Position numbers and translations under genes: made by a program. Below are positions 1 through 6,007 of a DNA stretch of 7,597 nt, one piece after another. This DNA comes from Methylorubrum extorquens (GTDB taxonomy: Bacteria; Pseudomonadota; Alphaproteobacteria; Rhizobiales; Beijerinckiaceae). Under the pieces are notes generated by a model. That model searched no databases. It was not told the DNA's origin and was given only the letters and a program-made list of their open reading frames with translations. The number at the start of each line of letters is the position of its first letter. Positions within the stretch are counted from its first letter, which is position 1. The stretch is from NCBI GenBank assembly GCA_019695455.1, contig JAEUAC010000264.1, forward strand, positions 1-7,597, written 5' to 3'.

Positions 1-300
1 TCGGTCTCGACCCGCGACCTCGCCGAGATCATCACCAAGGACGGCTTCTCGGTGGAGCGCGGCCAGATCGTCCTCAACCAGCCGATCAAGACGCTCGGCC
101 TGTTCAAGGTGCCGGTGACCCTGCACCCCGAGGTCGAGGTGGAAATCACCGTCAACATCGCCCGCAGCCCCGAGGAGGCCGAGCGTCAGGCCCGCGGCGA
201 GGCGGTCATCGAGCGCGACACCTTCAACCTCGACGACCTCGGCCTGGAAGTCGGCGCGGCCCTGGCCGAGTCCGGCGAGGATGGCGGCGACCGCGGGTAA
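1..300 (+). CDS. rplI: 50S ribosomal protein L9, C-terminal part (5' end outside window)
   Basis: The frame is open from base 1 to the TAA at 298-300 and gives 99 residues. It begins SVSTRDLAEIITKDGF and continues through GQIVLNQPIKTLGLFKVPV and LHPEVEVEITVNIARSPEEA. These match the C-terminal, rRNA-binding domain of bacterial L9: the G-S-V-S/T turn, the I-K-x-L-G motif and the LHPEV-x-V-x-V-x-V strand. L9 is a late-binding large-subunit protein whose elongated shape holds two globular domains apart. The N-terminal domain and connecting helix lie before the window. The tail after NIARSPEEAERQARGE is acidic and extended, as is common in alphaproteobacterial L9. About 95 of 99 codons end in G or C. 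A palindromic terminator candidate follows 13 bases after the stop, and dnaB lies downstream, the usual rpsF-rpsR-rplI-dnaB type neighbourhood. Identification is confident. Confidence 0.95.
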   Translation, partial: SVSTRDLAEIITKDGFSVERGQIVLNQPIKTLGLFKVPVTLHPEVEVEITVNIARSPEEAERQARGEAVIERDTFNLDDLGLEVGAALAESGEDGGDRG

Positions 301-313
301 TTAGCCCGAGAAG

Positions 314-347
314 AGCGGTGATAGCGGGGATCCCCGCTATCACCGCT
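314..347 (+). terminator. Perfect 34-bp palindrome after rplI, probable transcription terminator
   Basis: The left arm AGCGGTGATAGCGGGGA (314-330) is followed directly by its exact reverse complement (331-347), centred on GGATCC. In RNA this gives a stem of about 15 bp closed by a GAUC tetraloop. It starts 13 bases after the rplI stop, where an intrinsic terminator is expected. There is no clean U-run; the downstream bases are TGACTTGTTCC, so termination may be weak or factor-assisted. The perfect symmetry also allows a protein-binding site or a bidirectional signal. The right arm abuts the CTTGAC element of the candidate dnaB promoter. Confidence 0.6.
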
Positions 348-376
348 TGACTTGTTCCACGTTTGTTCCAGCATGG
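346..376 (+). promoter_or_regulatory. Candidate dnaB promoter with CTTGAC -35 element
   Basis: CTTGAC at 346-351 matches the -35 consensus typical of alphaproteobacterial housekeeping sigma factors. At 16-18 bases downstream only weak -10 candidates are seen (AGCATG or GCATGG around 370-376), so the promoter assignment rests on the -35 and on the operator that follows it. A start near 380 would give a dnaB leader of about 145 bases. No better promoter was found between 300 and 525. Confidence 0.35.
354..368 (+). promoter_or_regulatory. Candidate LexA (SOS) box, GTTC-N7-GTTC
   Basis: GTTC at 354-357, seven bases (CACGTTT), then GTTC at 365-368. GTTC-N7-GTTC is the established LexA recognition motif of alphaproteobacteria, which differs from the enterobacterial CTG-N10-CAG. 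The repeat is stronger than the minimal motif: the octamer TTGTTCCA occurs at 352-359 and 363-370, an 11-base period. The box begins three bases after the CTTGAC element, inside the -35/-10 spacer, the usual place for a LexA operator. Its only downstream gene is dnaB, 158 bases away. A 15-base motif with eight fixed bases can arise by chance, so position and the extended repeat carry much of the weight. Confidence 0.5.
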
Positions 377-440
377 ATGCCCGCCCTCGGACGAGTCGGC
401 GGGCATCCGCGCATCCGGGCCGGGCCCGAAAAGCGGATGC
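375..440 (+). promoter_or_regulatory. Structured dnaB leader with two mutually exclusive hairpins
   Basis: GGATGCCCGCC (375-385) is the exact reverse complement of GGCGGGCATCC (398-408). The enclosed 12 bases can add a CTCG/CGAG inner stem. A second option pairs GCATCCG (411-417, or its repeat at 403-409) with CGGATGC (434-440). Using the 403-409 copy would break the first hairpin. The stretch lies between the candidate SOS promoter and dnaB. It may be an attenuator, a small terminator or merely a GC-rich leader; no U-run follows either stem and I recognise no known riboswitch. Confidence 0.35.
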
Positions 441-525
441 CGACTAAGCTTCGGTCAACCAAACCGGGCGAAGGTCCGAACTGACAGACGCGCCGCTGGG
501 GCGCCGGACGGGAGTCGTTCCGCCT

Positions 526-2517
526 ATGGCCTTGCCCAACGCGATCACGGCCAAGCTCGAAGCGGTGAAGGCGGAGTACCGCGTCGCGCCGCACAACATC
601 GATGCCGAACAGGCCCTGCTGGGGGCGATCCTGGTCAACAACGATGCGTATTACCGCGTCTCGGATTTCCTCCTGTCCGAACACTTCATGGAGGACGCCC
701 ACCAGCAGATCTTCACCGTCGCCGCCTCGCTGATCAAATCCGGCAAGCTCGCGACGCCGATCACGATGAAGACCTATCTCGGCGATGCCGATTTCGGCGG
801 GCAGACGGTCATCCAGTACCTGGCCCGCCTCGCGGCCGACGCGACGACGGTCATCAACGCCGCCGAATATGGCCGCACCATCTACGATCTCGCGATCCGG
901 CGCCGACTGATCGCCATCGGCGAGGAACTGGTGAACGGTGCCTACGAAGCCCCGGTGGAACTCGCCCCCCGGGAGCAGATCGAGGAGACCGAGCGGCGCC
1001 TGTACGAACTGGCCGAGGCCGGCAAGTACGACGGCGGCTTCCAGAAATTCTCCGACGCCCTGACGGCGGCGGTGGACATGGCCGCCAAGGCCTACCAGCG
1101 GGACGGCAAGCTTTCCGGCATCGCCACGGGCCTGAGCGACCTCGACGCGAAGATGGGCGGCCTGCAATCCTCCGACCTCATCATCCTCGCCGGTAGGCCG
1201 GCGATGGGCAAGACGTCGCTCGTGACCAACATCGCCTTCAATATCGCCAAGGCCTACAAAGGCGAGAAGAAGCCGGACGGGACGATCGAGACCGTCAACG
1301 GCGGCATCGTCGGATTCTTCTCCCTGGAAATGTCGGCGGAGCAGTTGGCGACGCGTATCATCGCCGAGCAATCGGGCGTTCCCTCCTACAAGATCCGCCG
1401 CGGCGATATCCGGCCGGAGGAGTTTTACAAGATCACCGATGCCGCCCGGGATATGCAGACGATCCCGTTCTACATCGATCAGTCCGGCGGCATCTCGATC
1501 GCCCAGCTCGCCGCCCGCGCCCGCAAACTGAAGCGGCAGAAGGGCCTGGGGCTGCTCGTCGTCGACTACCTGCAGCTGCTCACCGGCTCCTCCAAGCGCG
1601 ACGGCAAGCTGTCGGGCGTCTCGACCGGCCTGCAGGACCTCGACCGGCAGATGGGCGGCCTGCAATCCTCCGACCTGATCGTCCTCGCCGGCCGGCCCGG
1701 CATGGGCAAGACCGCGCTCGCGACCAACATCGCCTTCAACATCGCCAAGGCCTGGGAGGGCGAGAAGCAGCCGGACGGGTCCATCAAGACCGTGAACGGC
1801 GGCATCGTCGGCTTCTTCTCGCTGGAGATGGCGGCCGAGCAGCTGGCGACCCGCATCATCGCCGAACAGGCCGGCGTGCCCTCCTACAAGATCCGCCGCG
1901 GCGACATCCGGGAGGACGACTTCTTCAAGATCACGGCCGCGGCCCGCGAGATGCAGTCCATCCCCTTCTACATCGACCAGACGGGCGGCATCTCGATCGC
2001 GCAGCTCGTCGCCCGGGCCCGGCGGCTCAAGCGGCAGCGGGGGCTCGACCTCCTGGTGATCGACTACATCCAGCTCCTGTCGGGCTCGTCGAAGAAGAGC
2101 GACAACCGCGTCCAGGAGGTGACGGAGATCACGACGGGCCTGAAGGCGCTCGCAAAGGAGCTGAACGTGCCCGTCCTGGCCCTCTCCCAGCTCTCCCGCC
2201 AGGTCGAGAGCCGCGACGACAAGCGCCCGATGCTGTCGGACCTGCGCGAATCCGGGTCGATCGAGCAGGACGCCGACGTCGTCATGTTCGTCTACCGGGA
2301 GGAATACTATCTCGACAAGCGCGAGCCCAAGATGGGCACCGAGGAGCATCAGGCCTGGCAGCTCCGCATGGACGAGATCCACGGCAAGGCCGAGGTCATC
2401 ATCGGCAAGCAGCGACACGGGCCGACGGGCTCGATCCCCCTCGCCTTCCAGGCCGACGTCACGCGGTTCGCCGATCTCGCGCCGGAGGACCGGCTGCCGA
2501 CCCAGTACGGCGAATGA
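526..2517 (+). CDS. dnaB: Replicative DNA helicase DnaB with a tandemly duplicated ATPase half-core
   Basis: This is the hexameric 5'-3' helicase that opens the replication fork and recruits primase. The 663-residue product has the N-terminal DnaB domain (about 20-125, starting APHNIDAEQALLGAI), a linker region (about 140-190) and a RecA-like motor. Part of the motor occurs twice: 192-357 and 358-523. Copy 1 has Walker A (K229), catalytic Glu E268 in FFSLEM and Walker B D347. Copy 2 has the equivalents K395, E434 and D513. Only copy 2 continues into the rest of the core: SQLSRQVE (554-561), the SGSIEQDADVV segment and KQRHGPTG (628-635, arginine-finger region, R630). Removing one copy leaves 497 residues, the usual family length. 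The ATG at 526 fits the family start and has GGAG 11 bases upstream. Codons 526-1596 are less GC3-rich (about 90%) than copy 2 (about 99%). The enzyme may be a functional variant, a mosaic allele or an assembly chimera. Confidence 0.93.
   Translation: MALPNAITAKLEAVKAEYRVAPHNIDAEQALLGAILVNNDAYYRVSDFLLSEHFMEDAHQQIFTVAASLIKSGKLATPITMKTYLGDADFGGQTVIQYLARLAADATTVINAAEYGRTIYDLAIRRRLIAIGEELVNGAYEAPVELAPREQIEETERRLYELAEAGKYDGGFQKFSDALTAAVDMAAKAYQRDGKLSGIATGLSDLDAKMGGLQSSDLIILAGRPAMGKTSLVTNIAFNIAKAYKGEKKPDGTIETVNGGIVGFFSLEMSAEQLATRIIAEQSGVPSYKIRRGDIRPEEFYKITDAARDMQTIPFYIDQSGGISIAQLAARARKLKRQKGLGLLVVDYLQLLTGSSKRDGKLSGVSTGLQDLDRQMGGLQSSDLIVLAGRPGMGKTALATNIAFNIAKAWEGEKQPDGSIKTVNGGIVGFFSLEMAAEQLATRIIAEQAGVPSYKIRRGDIREDDFFKITAAAREMQSIPFYIDQTGGISIAQLVARARRLKRQRGLDLLVIDYIQLLSGSSKKSDNRVQEVTEITTGLKALAKELNVPVLALSQLSRQVESRDDKRPMLSDLRESGSIEQDADVVMFVYREEYYLDKREPKMGTEEHQAWQLRMDEIHGKAEVIIGKQRHGPTGSIPLAFQADVTRFADLAPEDRLPTQYGE
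1099..1596 (+). repeat. dnaB ATPase half-core, copy 1 (498 bp)
   Basis: This unit encodes DnaB residues 192-357, from RDGKLSGIATG to GSSK. Aligned by eye without gaps to the following unit, 135 of 166 residues and about 407 of 498 bases agree. It includes Walker A, the catalytic Glu and Walker B, but stops before the sensor strand and arginine finger, so it is not a complete RecA fold. Sixteen of its 166 codons end in A or T. Confidence 0.95.
1597..2094 (+). repeat. dnaB ATPase half-core, copy 2 (498 bp)
   Basis: This unit encodes residues 358-523, from RDGKLSGVSTG to GSSK, and joins copy 1 with no linker. It has exactly the same length as copy 1. Only 2 of its 166 codons end in A or T. It reads straight on into KSDNRVQEVTEITTGLKALAKEL and the remaining helicase motifs, so this is the copy in the normal context for a complete motor domain. 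Confidence 0.95.
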
Positions 2518-2520
2518 CGT

Positions 2521-2546
2521 CCCCGGGCCGGCGATCCGTCCCGGGG
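2521..2546 (+). terminator. GC-rich hairpin after dnaB, possible weak terminator
   Basis: CCCCGGG (2521-2527) pairs with CCCGGGG (2540-2546) across a 12-base loop, starting 3 bases after the dnaB stop. A competing stem pairs CGTCCC (2518-2523) with GGGACG (2552-2557). No U-run follows. It may attenuate readthrough into alr or may simply reflect base composition. Confidence 0.3.
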
Positions 2547-2576
2547 CGGCAGGGACGCCCACGCGAGAGGACGCTC

Positions 2577-2693
2577 ATGACCGTCGCCGAGCCCATGGAC
2601 CTGCCCTTCGCCGCCCCTCCCGGGCCGCCGGATCGCCGCGCCGCACGGACGCGGGCCGTCGCTCGGCGCGACCGGGCGGGATCCGGCTCGTGA
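2577..2693 (+). CDS. Possible 38-residue small ORF overlapping the alr start
   Basis: The ATG at 2577 is preceded by a good ribosome-binding sequence, AGAGGA (2566-2571), with a 5-base spacer. The frame runs 38 codons to the TGA at 2691-2693, which overlaps the alr GTG (2690-2692) in a GTGA arrangement. The product starts MTVAEPMDLPFAAPPGPPD and ends in an Arg/Ala-rich stretch. It has no transmembrane segment or domain I recognise. It could be a leader peptide that couples translation into alr, since alr has no clear binding site of its own apart from bases inside this ORF. It could equally be chance, because GC-rich DNA has few stops. Function is unknown. Confidence 0.35.
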   Translation: MTVAEPMDLPFAAPPGPPDRRAARTRAVARRDRAGSGS

Positions 2694-3790
2694 CGGGCCC
2701 GGATCCGGCGACGGCCGGCGCGATCCTCACCGTCGATCTCGGGGCCCTCGTCGCGAACTGGCGGCACCTCGCGGCACGCGCCGCGCCGGCCGAGTGCGGG
2801 GCGGTCGTGAAGGCCGACGCCTATGGGTGCGGCATCGGAGAGGTGGTGCCGGCGCTCGCGCGGGCGGGCTGCCGCACCTTCTTCGTGGCGCAGCCCGAGG
2901 AGGGCGTGCGGGCCCGGCGGGCCGCTCCCGAGGCCGCGATCTACGTCCTCAACGGGCTCCTGCCCGGAGCCGCGCCGGCCTTCGCGCGGGAGGGGCTGCG
3001 CCCCGTGCTCGGGTCCCGGGCCGAGGTCGAGGAATGGGCCGACTTCTGCCGGGAGGCCGGCTCTCGACCGGCCGCCATCCACGTCGACACGGGGATGAAC
3101 CGCCTGGGGCTTCCGCCGCACGAGGCCCGGGACCTCGCCGGCGATCCCCTCCTGGCCGCCTTCGCGCCGAGCCTCCTCATGAGCCATTTCGTGGCGGCCG
3201 AGGACCCGGCCGATCCCGTCACGCGGCGGCAGGTGGCGCTCTTCGCCGAGGTGGCGGCCCTGTTCCCGACCGTGCCGGCCTCGCTCGCCAACTCGTCGGG
3301 CCATGGCCTCGGGTCCGGGGCCACGCGGGCCCTGACCCGTCCGGGCTACGCGCTCTTCGGCGGCAATCCGACCCCGGGCGAGCCCAATCCGATGCGGCCC
3401 GTGGTGACCCTCGAGGCCCGCATCGTCCAGGTCCGCCATGTCGAGGCAGGGGCCCGGGCCGGGTATAACGGACGCTGGCGCGCGCCGGGCGCGTGCCGGC
3501 TCGCGACGCTCTCGATCGGCTACGCGGACGGGTACCCGCGCGGCGCGAGCGGCGGCGGCGCGGCGCTCGTCGGCGACGTGCTCTGCCCCTTCGCCGGCAC
3601 GGTCTCCATGGACCTCATCATCCTCGACACGACCGAGGCCCCGGACGACCATGTCCGGCGCGGCGCCCCCGTCACGCTGATCGGCGGCGCCCTCGACATC
3701 GACGAGGTCGGCCGCCGGGCCGGCACGATCGGCTACGAGATCCTCACCCGGCTCGGGCCGCGCTACGCGCGCCGCTACATAGGCGCCTGA
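2690..3790 (+). CDS. alr: Alanine racemase
   Basis: This PLP enzyme interconverts L- and D-alanine in the cytoplasm and supplies D-Ala for peptidoglycan. The 366-residue product has the usual family length. The PLP lysine is K41 in AVVKADAYGCG. HVDTGMNRLG (131-140) is the conserved barrel motif with the active-site arginine. SLANSSG (198-204) and RPGYALFG (218-225) line the cofactor phosphate site. The second catalytic base is Y259 in RAGYNG, followed by LSIGYADGYPR (274-284) and the SMDLI motif (306-310) of the C-terminal beta domain. No in-frame start lies upstream of the GTG at 2690, and the family core (AILTVDLGALVANWR) begins about 10 residues in, so this start is favoured. The gene overlaps a possible small ORF at its start and radA by one base at its end (TGATG), which suggests translational coupling. 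It could be biosynthetic Alr or catabolic DadX; no dadA neighbour supports the latter. Confidence 0.95.
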   Translation: MTGPDPATAGAILTVDLGALVANWRHLAARAAPAECGAVVKADAYGCGIGEVVPALARAGCRTFFVAQPEEGVRARRAAPEAAIYVLNGLLPGAAPAFAREGLRPVLGSRAEVEEWADFCREAGSRPAAIHVDTGMNRLGLPPHEARDLAGDPLLAAFAPSLLMSHFVAAEDPADPVTRRQVALFAEVAALFPTVPASLANSSGHGLGSGATRALTRPGYALFGGNPTPGEPNPMRPVVTLEARIVQVRHVEAGARAGYNGRWRAPGACRLATLSIGYADGYPRGASGGGAALVGDVLCPFAGTVSMDLIILDTTEAPDDHVRRGAPVTLIGGALDIDEVGRRAGTIGYEILTRLGPRYARRYIGA

Positions 3791-5199
3791 TGGCCAAGCA
3801 CCCGACCTTCACGTGCCAGAGCTGCGGCGCGGTCTACAATCGCTGGCGCGGCAAGTGCGAGGCCTGCGGCGGCTGGAACACGATCGTCGAGGAGGTCTCG
3901 TCCGCCGGGCCGCTCGCCGGCCCCGCCGCGACCCGGCCGTCGCGCGGCCGCGGCCGGACCTTCGCGCTCGAGAGCCTCGCCGGGGAGAGCAAGGACGCCC
4001 CTCGCACCCGGTCTGGGAACGCGGAGTTCGACCGCGTGCTGGGCGGCGGCATCGTGCCGGGCTCCGTCATCCTGATCGGCGGCGATCCCGGCATCGGCAA
4101 GTCGACGCTGCTCATCCAGGTCGCGGCGCGGCTCGCCAATGCGGGCCACCGGGTCGCCTACATCTCGGGCGAGGAGGCGATCCCCCAGGTGCGCCTGCGG
4201 GCGGCCCGGCTCGGCCTCGCGGCCGCGCCCGTCGAGCTCGCGGCCGAGACCTGCGTCGAGGACATCGTGGCGACGCTGTCGCAGGGCCCCGCGCCGCGCC
4301 TGGCGATCATCGATTCGATCCAGACGATGTGGACCGACACGGTCGAATCCGCGCCCGGCACCGTCAGCCAGGTCCGCGGCTCGGCCGGCGCGCTGATCCG
4401 GTTCGCGAAGACGCACGGCACCGCGCTCGTCCTCGTCGGGCACGTCACGAAGGACGGGCAGATCGCCGGACCGCGCGTCGTGGAGCACATGGTCGATTGC
4501 GTCGCCTCCTTCGAGGGCGACAACGGCCACCATTTCCGCATTCTCCGGGCGGCCAAGAACCGCTTCGGGCCGACGGACGAGATCGGCGTGTTCGAGATGA
4601 CGGACGGAGGCCTCGCGGAGGTGCCGAACCCGTCCGAGCTGTTCCTGGCCGGCCGCGACCTCGCGACGCCGGGCACCGCCGTCTTCGCGGGCATGGAGGG
4701 CACGCGTCCCCTCCTCGTCGAGATCCAGGCGCTCGTCGCGCCCTCCTCGCTCGGCACGCCGCGCCGCGCGGTCGTCGGCTGGGACCCCGCCCGGCTGTCC
4801 ATGGTGCTCGCCGTGCTGGAAGCGCATGCAGGGGTCCGGCTCGGCGGGCACGACGTCTACCTGAACGTGGCCGGCGGGCTCCGCGTGACCGAACCCGCCG
4901 CGGACCTCGCGGCCGCGGCCGCGCTGGTCTCGTCGCTCACGGGCTCCCCGCTTCCGTCCGAGAGCGTCTTCTTCGGCGAGATCGGCCTCTCGGGCGCGGT
5001 CCGGCCGGTGACGCAGATCCCGTCGCGGATCAAGGAATCGGTCAAGCTCGGCTTCTCGGCGGCCTTCGGACCGAACCCGACGGGCGAATCGGGCGAGCGC
5101 CACCCGAACGCGGTCCCCCTCGCCCACGTGGCGGACCTCGTCGCCCGGATCGCGTCCGGCGAGGATCGGCGTCCGACCCGCCGGGCCGCGTCGCGGTGA
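3790..5199 (+). CDS. radA: DNA repair protein RadA (Sms), branch-migration ATPase
   Basis: RadA is a RecA-like hexameric motor that extends and resolves recombination intermediates by branch migration. The 469-residue product is complete. It has an N-terminal C4 zinc finger (C9, C12, C23, C26), a RecA-like core with Walker A GGDPGIGKST (97-106) and Walker B LAIIDSIQT (171-179), the RadA signature KNRFG (256-260), and a C-terminal Lon-like domain from about 283. That domain contains DVYLNVAGGLRVTEPAADLA (355-374), a scaffold without protease activity in the RadA family. The ATG at 3790 places the zinc finger at the expected distance and overlaps the alr stop by one base. The same frame is open further upstream inside alr, but that stretch is Arg-rich nonsense and not part of RadA. 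The RecA fold is distantly related to that of DnaB upstream. Confidence 0.96.
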   Translation: MAKHPTFTCQSCGAVYNRWRGKCEACGGWNTIVEEVSSAGPLAGPAATRPSRGRGRTFALESLAGESKDAPRTRSGNAEFDRVLGGGIVPGSVILIGGDPGIGKSTLLIQVAARLANAGHRVAYISGEEAIPQVRLRAARLGLAAAPVELAAETCVEDIVATLSQGPAPRLAIIDSIQTMWTDTVESAPGTVSQVRGSAGALIRFAKTHGTALVLVGHVTKDGQIAGPRVVEHMVDCVASFEGDNGHHFRILRAAKNRFGPTDEIGVFEMTDGGLAEVPNPSELFLAGRDLATPGTAVFAGMEGTRPLLVEIQALVAPSSLGTPRRAVVGWDPARLSMVLAVLEAHAGVRLGGHDVYLNVAGGLRVTEPAADLAAAAALVSSLTGSPLPSESVFFGEIGLSGAVRPVTQIPSRIKESVKLGFSAAFGPNPTGESGERHPNAVPLAHVADLVARIASGEDRRPTRRAASR

Positions 5200-5228
5200 C
5201 ATCCGGGCAACGCCGCCGGCCGGAATAG

Positions 5229-5249
5229 CGTCGGGGTCTCCGCCCGACG
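5229..5249 (+). terminator. Hairpin after radA, possible terminator
   Basis: CGTCGGG (5229-5235) and CCCGACG (5243-5249) form a perfect 7-bp stem with a 7-base loop, 29 bases after the radA stop and just before the candidate cvpA promoter. No U-run follows, so this is weak evidence for a boundary between the alr-radA and cvpA-purF units. Confidence 0.35.
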
Positions 5250-5250
5250 G

Positions 5251-5279
5251 ATGACGCGGCGAGGCAACCACGCTATAGC
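5251..5279 (+). promoter_or_regulatory. Candidate cvpA-purF promoter
   Basis: ATGACG (5251-5256) as -35 and TATAGC (5274-5279) as -10 are separated by exactly 17 bases. TATAGC lies in GCTATAGC, one of the few AT-rich spots in the region. A start near 5286 would leave a leader of about 46 bases before the cvpA ATG at 5332. No PurR-like operator is recognisable. Confidence 0.42.
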
Positions 5280-5331
5280 GGCCACTCCGCCCCGTTCCAG
5301 TTCCGACTGCCGATCACCCGGACCGCACGCC

Positions 5332-5919
5332 ATGCCGGCCTCGCTGCCCATTTCGGTCCTCGACCTCGTCGTCATCGGCGTCGTCATCCTCTCGGCCCTG
5401 CTCGCGGCCGTGCGGGGGTTCACGCGGGAAGTGCTCGCGATCGTCGCCTGGGTCACGGCCGCCGCCGCCGCGTGGTTCATCCACCCGCTGCTCCTGCCCA
5501 AGGTGAAGGACCACATCGCGAACCCGACGGTCGCCCTCGTGGTCGCCATCGGCGTCGTGTTCATCATCGTCCTGCTGATCGTCTCGATCGCGACGGTGAA
5601 GATGTCGGACTTCATCCTCGATTCGCGCATCGGAGCGCTGGACCGCACGCTCGGCTTCGTCTTCGGGGCGGCGCGCGGCCTCCTCATCTGCGTGGTCGGC
5701 TGGGTGTTCCTGGCCTGGCTGGTCCAGGGCAAGATGCCCGAATGGGCGACAACGGCGCGGGCGCGGCCCATGCTCGAGAACACGGGCAACACGCTGATCG
5801 GGATGCTGCCCGATCCGGACGGGATCATCGCTCAGCTCAAGAAGCGGCGGCCCGAGGAGAACACCGGCCTGCCGGCCGAGCCGGTCCCGGCGAGCCCCGC
5901 GGCACCCCGTCGGAGCTGA
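5332..5919 (+). CDS. cvpA: CvpA family inner-membrane protein
   Basis: CvpA (colicin V production family) is a small inner-membrane protein, linked in enterobacteria to colicin V export and envelope stress tolerance. Its molecular role is unsettled. The 195-residue product has four hydrophobic segments at about 8-26, 33-55, 66-90 and 108-131. It carries the family's RGFTRE loop after the first segment (29-33 region) and LDRTLGFVFGAARG (103-116) at the start of the fourth. The C-terminal 60 residues are polar and Pro/Arg-rich, probably cytoplasmic. The start at 5332 puts ISVLDLVVIG at the N-terminus as in relatives. An in-frame ATG at 5251 would add 27 unconvincing polar residues and would lie inside the candidate promoter. 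Only a weak binding site (CGGA) precedes the ATG. It sits directly before purF, the classical cvpA-purF pair, 88 bases apart. Confidence 0.88.
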   Translation: MPASLPISVLDLVVIGVVILSALLAAVRGFTREVLAIVAWVTAAAAAWFIHPLLLPKVKDHIANPTVALVVAIGVVFIIVLLIVSIATVKMSDFILDSRIGALDRTLGFVFGAARGLLICVVGWVFLAWLVQGKMPEWATTARARPMLENTGNTLIGMLPDPDGIIAQLKKRRPEENTGLPAEPVPASPAAPRRS

Positions 5920-6007
5920 TCGCCGTCGCGGCGCGCCGCCCGCCGGTGGCGCGGCGGCGGCCTCGCCCCCACATCGGGGCCTTGCGGCCCGTGAGGAGTT
6001 CCCGACC

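Noticed and set aside
373..447. 24-codon ORF starting ATG at 373 in the dnaB leader
   Set aside because: No ribosome-binding site precedes it, it lies within the hairpin-forming bases, and its composition is the Arg/Ala-rich type that arises by chance in GC-rich DNA.
1099..2094. Intein or other insertion element in dnaB
   Set aside because: dnaB is a frequent intein host, but the extra 166 residues are a second copy of the helicase core itself, with no Hint-domain blocks, no Cys/Ser N-terminal splice residue and no HN-C end.
340..2562. Long open frame on the minus strand opposite dnaB (740 codons)
   Set aside because: It is antisense to a clear DnaB, and its translation is low-complexity Arg/Gly/Asp/Leu-rich. 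It carries a repeated pattern only because dnaB is duplicated. Such shadows are expected when third positions are almost all G/C.
5294..5303. Second LexA-like site before cvpA (GTTCCAGTTC)
   Set aside because: The two GTTC halves are separated by 2 bases, not 7, so it does not match the alphaproteobacterial SOS box.
5251..5331. Upstream in-frame start for cvpA at 5251
   Set aside because: It would add 27 polar residues unlike the family, has no binding site, and overlaps the candidate promoter.
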